Assembly: GCF_001865575.2 (NCBI RefSeq)
Contig: NZ_CP017561.2
Span: forward strand, 620,001-684,000
DNA from: Paraburkholderia sprentiae WSM5005
Lineage (GTDB): Bacteria; Pseudomonadota; Gammaproteobacteria; Burkholderiales; Burkholderiaceae
Length of the DNA stretch: 64,000 nt
Reading direction: 5' to 3'
How positions within the stretch are numbered: the first letter of the stretch is position 1; the number at the start of each line of letters is the position of its first letter. The translations under genes were made by a program, and so were the position numbers. The notes under the pieces are model-generated. The model had not been told where the DNA came from. It did not search any database and saw nothing but the letters and a program-made list of their open reading frames with translations. Of this stretch, positions 51,901 through 61,663 are shown piece by piece.

Positions 51901-51997
51901 GCGCGTCGGTCGATTCGATGGCTCGGCGGGTGCCGGCGCGCACGGCGGGCACCGGCGCCGTGGGTTCGCCGAAGCGGGCGAACCACGCGGAGCGCCA

Positions 51998-53311
51998 ATG
52001 CTAAGAGTGATCTATCGCGCGCTCTGGTGGCTCATCGCACCGCTTGCCGTGCTGCGTCTGTTGCTTCGTTCGCGCAAGGAGCGCGGATATCGCGAGCATA
52101 TCGGCGAGCGTTTCGGCTATTCGCGCGGACGCTTGCCTGAGGACGGCGCGCCATTGATCTGGGTGCATGCGGTGTCGGTCGGCGAGACGCGCGCCGCGCA
52201 GCCGCTGATCGATGCGCTGATGAAGGCGCGCCCCGACGCGCGCATTCTGCTCACGCACATGACGCCGAGCGGCCGCGCGACCGGCATCGAGGTTTTCGGC
52301 GACCGCGTATTGCGCAGCTATCTCCCGTACGACATGCCGCATGCGGTACGGCGTTTCTTGCGCGCATGGCGGCCGTCGCTCGGTCTCGTGATGGAAACCG
52401 AGGTGTGGCCGACCTTGATCGACGAATGCCGGCGCGCCGACGTGCCGCTCGTGCTGACCAACGCGCGGATGTCGGCGCGTTCATACAAGCGCGCGGCGAA
52501 GTTCGGCGGCGCGACGAAGGACGTGTTCGGCGGCTTCGCGCGCGTGCTCGCGCAGAGTCCGTCCGATGCCGAGCGGCTGACGTCGCTCGGGGCGCGCAAC
52601 GTCGCGGTGCTCGGCAATCTGAAGTTCGACATGAGCACGCCGCCCGAACTCGCGGCGCGCGGCCACGCCTGGCGCGCGGCGATCGGCACGCGACCCGTGT
52701 GGGTGGCGGCGAGCACGCGCGAGGGCGAAGAAGCGCTGGTGCTCGAGGCGTTCGCGGCGCTCGGCGTCGGCGATGCGCTGCTGATTCTGGTGCCGCGTCA
52801 TCCGCAACGCTTCAATGAAGTCGCGGCGCTCGTCGAGAAGGCGGGGTTGCGGCTTGAACGCCGATCGAACTGGGCGCCCGACGCGAAGGTTGCCTCGGCG
52901 GCGCTCGGCGTCGACGGCGGCGTGCTGCCGTTGCGTCGCGATGTGAACGTGCTGCTCGGAGATTCGATGGGCGAATTGGGCGCTTACTACGCGGCGTCGG
53001 ATCTCGCGTTTATCGGCGGCAGTCTGTTGCCGCTCGGCGGACAGAACCTGATCGAAGCGTGCGCGGTCGGTGTGCCGGTGCTGATCGGGCCGCACGTGTT
53101 CAACTTCACGCAGGTGACCGCCGATGCGGTTGCCGCGGGTGCCGCCTTGCAGGTGCGGGATCCGGCGGATCTGGCGCGCGCGCTGCATGAGCTGTTTGGC
53201 GACAAGTCGCGGCGGCTCGCGATGGGCGGCGCGGCTGCCGCGTTTGCGGCGAGGCATCGCGGGGCAACGGCGAGGACGGTGGATGTGTTGGCTGCGTTGT
53301 TGCCGGAGTAG
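51998..53311 (+). CDS. waaA: 3-deoxy-D-manno-octulosonic acid transferase
   Basis: 437 residues, GT30. An N-terminal membrane anchor (WWLIAPLAVLRLLLR) is followed by RERFGYSRG-like basic residues, IWVHAVSVGETRAAQPLI with the catalytic Glu, and VMETEVWPTLIDECR. The C-terminal half has VWVAASTREGEEALVLEAF and FIGGSLLPLGGQNLIEACA. It transfers Kdo to lipid IVA. It is essential in most Gram-negatives and marks the end of the core chromosomal block. Confidence 0.96.
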   Translation: MLRVIYRALWWLIAPLAVLRLLLRSRKERGYREHIGERFGYSRGRLPEDGAPLIWVHAVSVGETRAAQPLIDALMKARPDARILLTHMTPSGRATGIEVFGDRVLRSYLPYDMPHAVRRFLRAWRPSLGLVMETEVWPTLIDECRRADVPLVLTNARMSARSYKRAAKFGGATKDVFGGFARVLAQSPSDAERLTSLGARNVAVLGNLKFDMSTPPELAARGHAWRAAIGTRPVWVAASTREGEEALVLEAFAALGVGDALLILVPRHPQRFNEVAALVEKAGLRLERRSNWAPDAKVASAALGVDGGVLPLRRDVNVLLGDSMGELGAYYAASDLAFIGGSLLPLGGQNLIEACAVGVPVLIGPHVFNFTQVTADAVAAGAALQVRDPADLARALHELFGDKSRRLAMGGAAAAFAARHRGATARTVDVLAALLPE

Positions 53312-53734
53312 GGTTGGGCGGACGCCGTGCAACGCGGCGTGGTGCTTTGTCGGATGAAGCGGAAAGTGCAGGCCGTGCCGGTTAATGCGAACGTGCTGGC
53401 GCCGGTAGCGGAAAATCTGCCTAGCGCTAGAAAACAAGCGCCCGGAATCCCCGGGTCTTGTTTTTGATGCGCAGTCCAAAAAAGCTCATTGTGCGGTGGG
53501 GGGAACAACGGTGGCCGCTGCGTCTTCACTTATCGGACGGCTGTCGACCCTGATCGGACAATCGAGGTTCGGCAACCCGGCGTCTGCTCTTCGAAGTACA
53601 ACTGCCGCTCAATGGCCGATGCGACGAAAGAGGCTTATGTCGGCACGGCGCCGGAGCGCGGAAAACCGCTGAGCGGGCCGCTTGTGTCCGTTTGCGCGAG
53701 AGCCCTCAGACTAAAAGACGGTACAGAGGCTTCT
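53312..53734 (+). other. Intergenic region after waaA
   Basis: 423 bases. Apart from the terminator at 53431-53465 I see no gene; the open frame from 53489 has no coherent composition. GC and codon pattern change here, so this is probably the boundary between the conserved core block and the accessory region. Confidence 0.5.
53431..53465 (+). terminator. Rho-independent terminator after waaA
   Basis: AAAACAAG at 53431-53438 pairs with CTTGTTTT starting near 53457, with an inner CCCGG/CCGGG stem and a terminal T run. Confidence 0.82.
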
Positions 53735-54652
53735 TTAAAACCGTGCCTTTCGGTCCCAAGGCGGTTCATCCCCGAACGTCTCGGCAAGATAGTCGACGAA
53801 CCGACGCACTTTGAGCGGTATGCGCTGTGCGCTAGGATAAACCGCTTGAATCGCCAGATCAGCCGTGCGATAAGCCGGCAGTAGCGCCACAAGTTCGCCA
53901 CGCCGAAGATGCTCTCCGAACACAAAAGTTGGGCCATAAGCGATGCCGGCGCCGGCGAGGGCCGCGGCAAGTAGCATCTGCGTATTGTTAGCGGCCATCC
54001 GGCATGGTCCGTCGATGACGTGCGCGTGGTTTTTCGCATCGAGCAACGTCCAGTCGCCGGCCGACACGGCCTCGCTGAAAACCAGTCGCTGCGCGCGTTG
54101 CAAATCTTCGGGCTTGCGTGGCGTTCCATAGCGCTCGAGGTACGCGGCAGACGCACAGACGACCATTCGGCACGGTGCAAGCCGGCGCATCACCAGTCGG
54201 GGGTCCTGCAGCCGTCCGATCCGGATTGCCACGTCGACACCCGTATCCATCAGGTCGACATAGCGGTCTCCGAGCACCACTTCCACATTGACGTGCGGAT
54301 GATCATCAAGGTAGCGGGCAACGACCTCGCCCAGGTGCATCGCACCGAACGTAACTGGCGCTGCGAGCCGCAGTACGCCGCGTGCCGTCCCTTGTGAATC
54401 GCCAGCTTCCCGATTGGCATCGTCGAACGCTTCGAGAATCCGTTTACTGCGCTCGTAGTAAGTCTGGCCGGCATCGGTCAGACTTAGGCGCCGTGTAGTG
54501 CGCTGAACTAGCCGAGTATTCAGCTCGGCCTCGATTGCGCTTACATGCTTGCCGGCCATCGCGGCCGATAGCCCGAAACGGCGCGCCGCGGCTGCAAAAC
54601 TGCCTTCCTCAACAGCAGCGACGAACACGCCGAGACTCGTCAGCCGGTCCAT
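53735..54652 (-). CDS. LysR-family transcriptional regulator
   Basis: 305 residues. N-terminal winged HTH: FVAAVEEGSFAAAARRFGLS and ISAIEAELNTRLVQRTTRRL-type segments. The co-inducer domain starts near 90 (GVLRLAAPVTFGAMHLGEVV). GGAGGAG precedes the ATG at 54652. It is divergent from the alpha/beta hydrolase gene, which it probably controls. The N-terminal sequence is of the AaeR/DsdC-neighbour type common beside catabolic genes. Confidence 0.92.
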   Translation of the reverse strand: MDRLTSLGVFVAAVEEGSFAAAARRFGLSAAMAGKHVSAIEAELNTRLVQRTTRRLSLTDAGQTYYERSKRILEAFDDANREAGDSQGTARGVLRLAAPVTFGAMHLGEVVARYLDDHPHVNVEVVLGDRYVDLMDTGVDVAIRIGRLQDPRLVMRRLAPCRMVVCASAAYLERYGTPRKPEDLQRAQRLVFSEAVSAGDWTLLDAKNHAHVIDGPCRMAANNTQMLLAAALAGAGIAYGPTFVFGEHLRRGELVALLPAYRTADLAIQAVYPSAQRIPLKVRRFVDYLAETFGDEPPWDRKARF

Positions 54653-54730
54653 TTGCTCCTCCGATTCGATAACACCATTATCGACTGAGTAGACCATTCT
54701 GGCAATTATCAAGCCGACGACTTGAATCTA

Positions 54731-54752
54731 CCATTCAGACACTACGTAATGG
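54731..54752. promoter_or_regulatory. Candidate LysR operator
   Basis: CCATT (54731-54735) and AATGG (54748-54752) form an inverted repeat with 12 bases between, extended by TA and TTA flanks. It lies in the 113-base divergent region just before the hydrolase start. CCATT also occurs twice nearer the LysR gene. Confidence 0.3.
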
Positions 54753-54765
54753 TTAGGGAAGGAAA

Positions 54766-55929
54766 ATGGAAATCAGATCGAACGGTACGCGGATTCATGT
54801 CGAGCAGCGCGGCAGCGGCGAGTTAGCGCTCGTGTTCCTGCACTACTACGGCGGCTCGTCGCGTACATGGGACGGTGTAGCAAGTGAATTGGCCGGCCGC
54901 TATCGAATTGTTGCCATCGATCACCGAGGCTGGGGCCATTCAGAAGCGCCCGCTGACGGCTACCGGATTGCTGATCTTGCCGCCGACGCCGAAGGTGTCA
55001 TCGATGAGTTGGGGCTGCAGCGCTACGTTCTGGTCGGCCATTCGATGGGAGGCAAGGTTGCTCAACTCATCGCATCGCGTCGGCCGGGTGGGCTTGAGGG
55101 TCTTGTACTCGTCGCGCCGTCGCCCCCGTCGCCGATGCACCTTTCCGACGAGCAACGTGCGACGTTGACCGGCGCGTATCAGTCGCGTGAGTCGGTCGAA
55201 TTCGTTATCGATCACGTGCTCACCGCAAAACCGCTTGACGCTGCTTGCCGCGAGCGAGTCATCGAGGACAGCCTGAGGGCGGCACCGCAGGCGAAGGCGG
55301 CCTGGCCCAACATAGCCATGCGCGAAGACATCACCGCCGCGGTGGCGTCAATCGACGCGCCAACCGTTGTCATCTCCGGTGAGCTTGATCAGGTAGATCG
55401 CGTCGCAACGCTGCAGGCGGAACTGATGCCTCGTATTCCGCATGCGCGGATGCATATTCTCCCCGGAATTGGACACCTGTCGCCGCTAGAGGCACCGGCC
55501 GAAGTGGCGCAGCTCATTGCGCGATTCGTCACAGCGGTCGAAGACAAGTCCGCCGTGTGCAGCGCGCCTGAGCAGGTCCCGGCCGCTTTCGATGCGGCGC
55601 TGAACGCCGGCGATCTTGACGTACTGCTCGGTATGTTTAGCAGTAAAGCCACGATGCGAATGACGGGCGGCGAGACGATACGCGAGGACCCCGCCGGATT
55701 GCGCAGCGGTCTGGCTCAGTTGCTGCAACTGCGCCCGCGCATTCACAACGAAATACGTCGTGTGATAAAGAGCGGCGACATAGCACTCGTCCTGCTTGAC
55801 TGGTCCCTGAGCGTGACGCTACCGGACGGCCACGAACAGGAGCAACGCGGCACCGCTACGCAGGTTATGGAAAAGGGCCGCGACGGCGGGTGGAGACTGC
55901 TGATCTCTAATCCGCTCGGGTTGAACTGA
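54766..55929 (+). CDS. Alpha/beta hydrolase fused to a SnoaL/NTF2-like domain
   Basis: 387 residues. Residues 1-260 are an alpha/beta hydrolase: LVFLHYYGGSSRTWDG oxyanion loop, LVGHSMGGKVAQLI nucleophile elbow with the catalytic Ser, VVISGELDQVD with the acid and ILPGIGHLSPLEAPAEVA with the His. Residues about 270-387 look like an NTF2-type domain (FDAALNAGDLDVLLGMFSSK and IREDPAGLRSGLAQLL). AGGAAGG precedes the ATG. It is divergent from LysR and followed by two decayed genes, so it may be the last working piece of a catabolic operon. Confidence 0.85.
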   Translation: MEIRSNGTRIHVEQRGSGELALVFLHYYGGSSRTWDGVASELAGRYRIVAIDHRGWGHSEAPADGYRIADLAADAEGVIDELGLQRYVLVGHSMGGKVAQLIASRRPGGLEGLVLVAPSPPSPMHLSDEQRATLTGAYQSRESVEFVIDHVLTAKPLDAACRERVIEDSLRAAPQAKAAWPNIAMREDITAAVASIDAPTVVISGELDQVDRVATLQAELMPRIPHARMHILPGIGHLSPLEAPAEVAQLIARFVTAVEDKSAVCSAPEQVPAAFDAALNAGDLDVLLGMFSSKATMRMTGGETIREDPAGLRSGLAQLLQLRPRIHNEIRRVIKSGDIALVLLDWSLSVTLPDGHEQEQRGTATQVMEKGRDGGWRLLISNPLGLN

Positions 55930-55976
55930 ACAGTTCTGGGAAATGACGCCATGAACAACCGACAGGGACGTACATC

Positions 55977-56285
55977 ATGAATACACCCTCCATCATTACG
56001 ATTCCCATCCTGCCGTTAGGCATGGTCCACTGCCACCTGATCATCGGTGAAGAGGGCTGTGTTCTCGTGGACACGGGCACACCGGGCTCAGAGGACAAGA
56101 TCGAGCGCGCTTTGGCGAAGCACGGGCGCGGTTTTCGCGATGTCAGCTTGATCGTGGTCACTCACGCGCATACGGACCATGCCGGCGCGGCTGCTCGACT
56201 GCGTGAACTGACGGGGGCTCCCGATCCTCGCGCATGCCGGAGGTCTGGACTACTACTAGCGGCGCAAGGAGATGACCTACTGCGT
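55977..56285 (+). pseudogene. MBL-fold hydrolase remnant, frameshifted
   Basis: An intact start gives MNTPSIITIPILPLGMVHCH, then LVDTGTPGSED and the metal motif VVTHAHTDHAGAAARL, a metallo-beta-lactamase fold N-terminus. Near 56215 the frame shifts: ILAHAGGLDYY continues in another frame and hits TAG. The rest of the enzyme is missing and nitrilase sequence begins directly after. It is a truncated, frameshifted remnant. Confidence 0.78.
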
Positions 56286-56290
56286 CGCCC

Positions 56291-57164
56291 ATTGGTGGTT
56301 ATCCATGGCAAATCTGGATGGGCGCACACGCGTGGCAGCTACGCCGGGGCTTTGTGCAGCAGTACTTGACAACTCGCTGGACTACGATTGTCCGGAGGCG
56401 TCGAGACTTAGCGCCGCGGTCCAGCAGGCCGGGATCACTGCGGCCGTCGGCATTTCTGAACGAAGCGGCGGCAGTCTTACATGGGACAGTGGATTATCGG
56501 CGCCGACGGCAGGACCATCGCTGCACGCCGCAAGCTGCGTCCGACTCACGTCGAACGAGCTGTATTCGGCGAAGGTGATGGCTCCGATCTGGCGGTGCAT
56601 CAGGTTGAAGATCTGGGAAGGATAGGCGCACTGTGCTGCTTGGAGCATTTGCAGCCGCTGTCCACGTACGCGATGTATGCGCGGAATGAGCAGGTGCACG
56701 TCGCTGCTTGGCCAAGCTTTTCTAACTATGAGCCTTTTGCCCCAGCGCTCGGATGGGAAGTCAATAATGCCGCCAGCAGAATCTATGCGGTGGAAGGGTC
56801 GTGTTTCGTACTGGCTCCATGTGCCGTTGTGTCAAAAGCGCTGATCGACGAGTTGTGCGACTCCACCGAGAAACATGACTTAAACCACGTGGGTGGTGGT
56901 CATGCTGTCATATACGGGCCCGACGGAAGCGCTCTGGTTCCGAAGCTGCCAGAGGACAGTGAAGGCATCCTGTACGCGGACATCGATCTTGCTGCCATTG
57001 TGGTGGCCAAGAACGCCGCGGATCCCGCTGGCCACTATTCTCGCCCCGATGTCACTCGCCTTTTGATTAATAGGAACCGTATGCGACGAGTAGAGGCTTC
57101 CGCGACGCCCATCGACAACGGCGAGATTGACGAAGAAACGGAGGTACAAAAAATAGGTGCGTAG
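56291..57164 (+). pseudogene. Nitrilase remnant with two frameshifts
   Basis: Three frames must be joined to read it: GGYPWQIWMGAHAWQLRRGF (frame of 56294), then LDNSLDYDCPEASRLSAAV and a GISERSGGSL segment, then from about 56478 MGQWIIGADGRTIAARRKLR on to GRIGALCCLEHLQPLS. The last carries the catalytic Cys, and RKLRPTHVER holds the Lys. The C-terminus (GHYSRPDVTRLLINR) is preserved. About 60 N-terminal residues including the catalytic Glu are absent. The last 227 codons remain open, but activity is not expected. Confidence 0.8.
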
Positions 57165-57441
57165 ACATGCCATCACCGCTCGAAAGGCTATGGCCTGCGG
57201 CATTGACGACGACGAAAATCGTGGACCGGGCGACCGTTAAGTGAGAGAAGCCGGACGCTCAGATGTCGGGACGCGTAGCTCGCCGGACGGCTGCTAGTGG
57301 CCGAACTGTGACGGTCGCAGCTGGTGGGATGGTCCGAAGTAGCCTGCTGGCCAGCAGGCTGCCTTCGTCTGTTCCGCATCCGGCGCAGGCGCGCACGCGA
57401 TCATCTGCTGCGCGCGCAATAGTGGCGTAGCGCAAGCGGTG

Positions 57442-58635
57442 TCACCACCACCATGGAAGCAACGCACCGCCATCTTTGCGATCGGTGCGATCACCGGGGC
57501 GCCCCGCATCGCCGCCGTCGCGGTCCTCATCACGTTCTTCGCAGCGGCGCCCGGCTTTCGGCAGGCCGCTTACCTTGCGAATGTACCCGGAGCCAGCAAA
57601 GAACAGATCGCCCTCGGGTCCAAACGCGAGCCCCCTGGGACCGCCTATGCCAGCTTGAGTGGCAAGGCCGCCGTCGCCGCCGTAGGAGTCCTGCCCGTTG
57701 CCGGCAATGGTTGTGATGATGCCGGTTTGCCTATTCACCTGGCGCACACGGGCGTTGAAGGTATCGCTGATCGTCAGATTACCCGCGCAGTCAAACGCAA
57801 TGTGCGTTGGGATGTTCAAGAAAGCATCGGTCGCCGCAATGCCATCTCCGTTATAGCACCCGGACGCCATCAAGCCCGCCCCCGAGCAAAGGGGCGACTT
57901 CCCGGCTACCGTGGTGATAGTGCCTGTTCTTTTGTCCACCCGGACGACCGTTGCCGGAGAGGGATCGACTATGTAGAGGTCGCCGTGCGGGCCAAAGGCG
58001 ATAGCCAGGATGTAACTGGACGCAAGCTTGACGGCGGTCGTGATGATTCCCGTTTCGTGGTCCACGCGCCGGATGCGTGCTGCCGCCGAATCGGCGATGT
58101 ACAGATCACCTTCCCGGTTCAGGGCCACGTCGGTTGGGAACAGCGCGGCCTGAGTGGCCGGCCCCCCGTCGCCGCGGTTGGCGCTGCCAACGCCCGGACC
58201 TGCAACAGAAGTAATGATCCCCGTTTTTCGATCCACCCTTCGCACGACTCCGACGTATGGATCCGCAACGAACACATCGCCTGCTCGGTCAACCACAACC
58301 CCTGACGGATAGTCGAGACTGGCGTGCGTCGCTGGGCCGCCGTCGCCGCTGTAGCCTTCTTGCCCGTTGCCGGCAACGGTCGTGACAATTCCGCTCTCGT
58401 GATCGATGCGGCGAACGACGCGAAATGTCGGTTCGGCAGTGTATATGTTTCCCCATCGGTCCAGCGCGATGGCTTCTGCGGCGATTCCGGCCGCACCTAC
58501 GCCGCCCTGACCGGGGCCCGCGACGGTGCTGATGATCTGCGCGGCGGCGGGGTTTGCCGTCGCAATTAGCAGGAGTGCGTAAAGGGCCCGCAACATGACA
58601 GCGATGCTCGGACAGAGCTGTGTTCCGTGCGACAT
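57442..58635 (-). CDS. Secreted NHL-repeat beta-propeller protein
   Basis: 397 residues. A signal peptide (ALYALLLIATANPAAAQ) is followed by at least five repeats of the form G-I-[IV]-T-T-[IV]-AG-GDGGPAT...P-x-G-[VL]-A with NIYTAEP/DVFVADP/DLYIADS-type NHL cores. The last 35 residues (after YIRKVSGLPK) become Arg/Asp-rich and out of character, suggesting that the 3' end is frameshifted or rearranged. AGGAGG precedes the ATG at 58635 with short spacing; ATG 58596 is an alternative. Propellers of this type bind ligands or partners; the role here is unknown. Confidence 0.78.
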   Translation of the reverse strand: MSHGTQLCPSIAVMLRALYALLLIATANPAAAQIISTVAGPGQGGVGAAGIAAEAIALDRWGNIYTAEPTFRVVRRIDHESGIVTTVAGNGQEGYSGDGGPATHASLDYPSGVVVDRAGDVFVADPYVGVVRRVDRKTGIITSVAGPGVGSANRGDGGPATQAALFPTDVALNREGDLYIADSAAARIRRVDHETGIITTAVKLASSYILAIAFGPHGDLYIVDPSPATVVRVDKRTGTITTVAGKSPLCSGAGLMASGCYNGDGIAATDAFLNIPTHIAFDCAGNLTISDTFNARVRQVNRQTGIITTIAGNGQDSYGGDGGLATQAGIGGPRGLAFGPEGDLFFAGSGYIRKVSGLPKAGRRCEERDEDRDGGDAGRPGDRTDRKDGGALLPWWW

Positions 58636-59244
58636 ACATCCTCCTGTTCGGTGTCACCGAATTGTCACGACTATTCAAGGAAAAGTCGTTGTCGCGGAAC
58701 GCAGGATGTTGTGACCAGGGAAAGCAAGCCCGAAAGCCCCCAAACCGCCCAACACTTCATCTTAGTAGTGCGTTTCGAAAAGCAAATAAATTTTTAGGCT
58801 CCTCCCTTCGGGACGGACGCAATTTGCCGTGCTGTTGGGAAACGGAAATAGCTGGGCTCGGGCAAGCTCAGCCAGAGCCGAACGCACGGAACACGCTGGA
58901 CTGCGCCGCCGAGATGCGTTCTTATGGCGGCTGGTTTGAGCATTGAAGATTCGGTGGCCAAAGGTGCTGAACCATCAGGCTTCGCGCCGTGCCATGGCGC
59001 TGCCCGACGACCGCGACCGGCTGCACTCGACCCTGAGCCGTCGGTCGACCCACTGACGTGTAGTGGACGGCTTTTGTTGTGGAGCGGTCAATACTATGCC
59101 CCAGGAGACGTCACTTTTGGCGGCTCGCCCAAGGTTGGTCGGCAACCTGCTGCCCAATCCGGCATTATCGGCGAGCTCGCGTGCCCGGAGCGGCCTGCGG
59201 TCAGCGGGCGAAGGCCGCAGGCGTCCCGGATTCGGGTGTAACCC
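58636..59244. other. Intergenic stretch between propeller genes
   Basis: About 610 bases. No convincing gene, terminator or mobile-element end was found. The short open frames on both strands are not coherent. It may contain decayed coding sequence. Confidence 0.35.
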
Positions 59245-60843
59245 TCAGTTACCGTGGCACGTAATGGCGGCGTTTGATGCCCCACCGACTCCCTTGATCT
59301 GATCGCTCGTGATCGTGACGCACCGCGGCGTGGATGAGATTCCCGCGCCGCTCACGATAATCGAATAGTTTCCGGGTACCATGCCTGTCTTCAGAGTGAA
59401 ATCGACCGTCTCCTCGTTCGCACCCTGACCGACGCCTGTCTTGGCCCAATTCGTGGTCCTTCCGTAATACACGTGGCCCGCCGCGTCCTGGAGGCGAACG
59501 ATGGGGTAGTTTTCATCCGATTCAACATCGTCGCCGTAGCTTGATCCCGCGGATTGGCCATTCATGCGGACGCCGTGCAACGTGAAAACCCCTGCGCCGC
59601 TGTACTTGACGTTCGAAAAAACGGGCACCCATGATCGCTGTGGAGCGCCATCCGGGCTGTATACCCAGAGTTGGCGCGACGAGTCAGAGAAGAGTATCTG
59701 GCCGTTCGGCAACACCAGCAGCCTTGTGATAAATGCCGCAATGCTGCCAAGGTTAGAATCAGGAATGCTCGGCGACAGAGGCGTAATCGAATTTGCGACT
59801 GGGTCGTAATCAAACAGTTGCGTCGGAGGACTGAACAAACCGCTTGTGGGCCCGGCGTCCGCAGCAAAGACGACATGGCCGCTCGGTATCACCGCGCCGG
59901 GTGCATCGTCAGAACCAAAAAGAACCGATTTGCCGGCAAGCGAACCAAAGACATCCGGGCCGGGTGCCCACGTGTTGGTCGAGGGTGAGTACAGAGCGGT
60001 ATGCCCGGTCGCACCGATACCAAAGATCTGCCCCTGAACTCCATTGCCACGAACTTTCAGGAACGGGCCAAGCTCGTATCCGATTGCGGCGCTGCTCAGG
60101 GCTGGAATGGTCCCGCGTGCAGAGCCGTCGCTCGGACTGATGCTCGACCACGTATGCGTGGTGGGATCGTAGGTCTCGGCATATTGACCATTCTGCGCGA
60201 CGCTTTCGAAAAGGTCGTAGGTAAGTACTTTACCGCGGACCATCTTGACCCAGGTCTCCTCGTCGCTGCGATCTGGATAAACCTTGGATCCCCCAAACGA
60301 CCACGAATTCGATGCGATATCGTAAAGGTAGGTTTGGTTTGTGAAAATCGACCCGGCGAGGATTTTCCCGTTCGGTAGCAACATCGAAGGATCATCTCCA
60401 AAGTACTGCTCCGGAAAGTCCGTTACGGGAGCCCACGTATTGGCCAGCGGATCGTACAACTCGCCCGTGTTCGTTATGTTCTGCTGGAGTGGGGTGCCGC
60501 TATATTCGCCGCCAAGAACCCAGACCTTGCCGCTCGGTAACACATTCAACGAAAAATACAGACGCGCCTTGCTCATCGGCGCCAAAGCGGACCAAGTGCC
60601 GTCCACATAGCTTCCGGTAGCGGAGGGGCTCAGGCGCAACCAGGTGTCGTAAGGATTTCCCTGCACCATGACTGTGCCGTCCGTCAACAGCACCATGGTC
60701 CCCACTCCACTGGGTGCAGCATTCGTCAGCTTTGTCCACGTTGCCGCGTGGCCTAACGTAGACCAGCCGAGCACACATACAATGGCGCAAGCAGACGCCT
60801 TGACCTTCGCCGTCTTAAGCACTCCATCAATTTCGATATCCAT
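59245..60843 (-). CDS. Secreted Kelch-type beta-propeller protein, galactose-oxidase-like
   Basis: 532 residues. N-terminal hydrophobic segment SACAIVCVLGWSTLGHA looks like a signal peptide with an extended n-region. Kelch-type blades repeat: DGTVMVQGN, SGKVWVLGGEYSG, NGKILAGSIF, SGHVVFAADAG and NGQILFSDSS, each following a YDP-type turn. The C-terminus, from VKYSGAGVFTLHGVRMNG, resembles the immunoglobulin-like domain that ends galactose-oxidase-like proteins, but I see no copper-site Cys-Tyr motif. AGGAAAA lies seven bases before the ATG. Function unknown; probably surface or matrix. Confidence 0.82.
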   Translation of the reverse strand: MDIEIDGVLKTAKVKASACAIVCVLGWSTLGHAATWTKLTNAAPSGVGTMVLLTDGTVMVQGNPYDTWLRLSPSATGSYVDGTWSALAPMSKARLYFSLNVLPSGKVWVLGGEYSGTPLQQNITNTGELYDPLANTWAPVTDFPEQYFGDDPSMLLPNGKILAGSIFTNQTYLYDIASNSWSFGGSKVYPDRSDEETWVKMVRGKVLTYDLFESVAQNGQYAETYDPTTHTWSSISPSDGSARGTIPALSSAAIGYELGPFLKVRGNGVQGQIFGIGATGHTALYSPSTNTWAPGPDVFGSLAGKSVLFGSDDAPGAVIPSGHVVFAADAGPTSGLFSPPTQLFDYDPVANSITPLSPSIPDSNLGSIAAFITRLLVLPNGQILFSDSSRQLWVYSPDGAPQRSWVPVFSNVKYSGAGVFTLHGVRMNGQSAGSSYGDDVESDENYPIVRLQDAAGHVYYGRTTNWAKTGVGQGANEETVDFTLKTGMVPGNYSIIVSGAGISSTPRCVTITSDQIKGVGGASNAAITCHGN

Positions 60844-61663
60844 TGTGTTTTCCTAATCATTAGAACGACGTTGATTCGATTTCACCAGATAATCAACACC
60901 ATCAACACCTGGCCGCTTCGGTGAATCTCTCCGTAGGAAAACGAGTTAATGTCCTCGACGACAGGCAACCACACCACGGCCAAAATGCGGTTTCTTGCCA
61001 CGCGGAGAGCAGGTCCTTCAATGAAAAGAAGGATTGGAGAAGCCCATCGTTTATCTGTGCCGGGCAACGATGAGTGGTGCTGGGACGGGATGCTCGAGTG
61101 TTATAGCCACGCGGCGAGACAATATCAATCTGGGTTTTTCGCCAAATCTTTGAGCACACGTCGGCGGATTCAGTTTTATCGAGCGGGTTGAGGCCGACAG
61201 CGATTACGACTCAACCCGGGCCTTTGACCTTGATATAACTTTCATCCATGCGCCAACTCCTGCCCACCGGGCGCTTGTGCTTGCGAAATGTCTTTTCGAA
61301 GCAGAGGTCAAACACAAACCGAAATCGCAAGGGGCCGCGGCGTGCGGCCCGGTTGCGGGCTTAACGCGTAGCGACATACATCACGATTTCAAAACCGAGG
61401 CGTACGTCGGTGTAGCTCGGAGTCGTCCATTGCATACGTGTTTTCTCCTTCGGTTGAAACAGCGGTTGGAACAGCGTTGCGCCGGCGGCCCGGCGAAATT
61501 TCATGCCCGGTGTCGACAGCAGCCGGCATCACATGCGAAGCTAGGGCTAGCCCTTATGTAAATGGTGACCACCAGTCTTTGCCTCGTTCAGATTGAAACC
61601 GATTGCAGCAGTTCTTCCATTAGCGCCAATCGGTTTCGGCACAAACTGGAATTGGCAAAGGCG
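60844..61663. other. Intergenic stretch with transposase debris
   Basis: About 820 bases between two propeller genes. The only recognisable piece is the IS6-type fragment at 61209-61302. The rest has stops in all frames at short distance and no hairpin I would call. It looks like a graveyard of insertion events. Confidence 0.45.
61209..61302 (-). mobile_element. IS6-family transposase fragment
   Basis: The minus strand reads FEKTFRKHKRPVGRSWRMDE then SYIKVKG before a stop. The RPVGxSWRMDExYIKVKG block is the conserved first-Asp region of the IS6-family DDE transposase. Only about 30 codons survive; no terminal repeats were identified. Confidence 0.65.

Noticed and set aside
53489..53884. Plus-strand frame of 131 codons after waaA
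   Set aside because: Incoherent sequence that runs into the LysR gene on the opposite strand.
58924..59241. Plus-strand frame of 105 codons between propeller genes
   Set aside because: No homologous pattern, no ribosome-binding site, high Pro/Arg/Gly.
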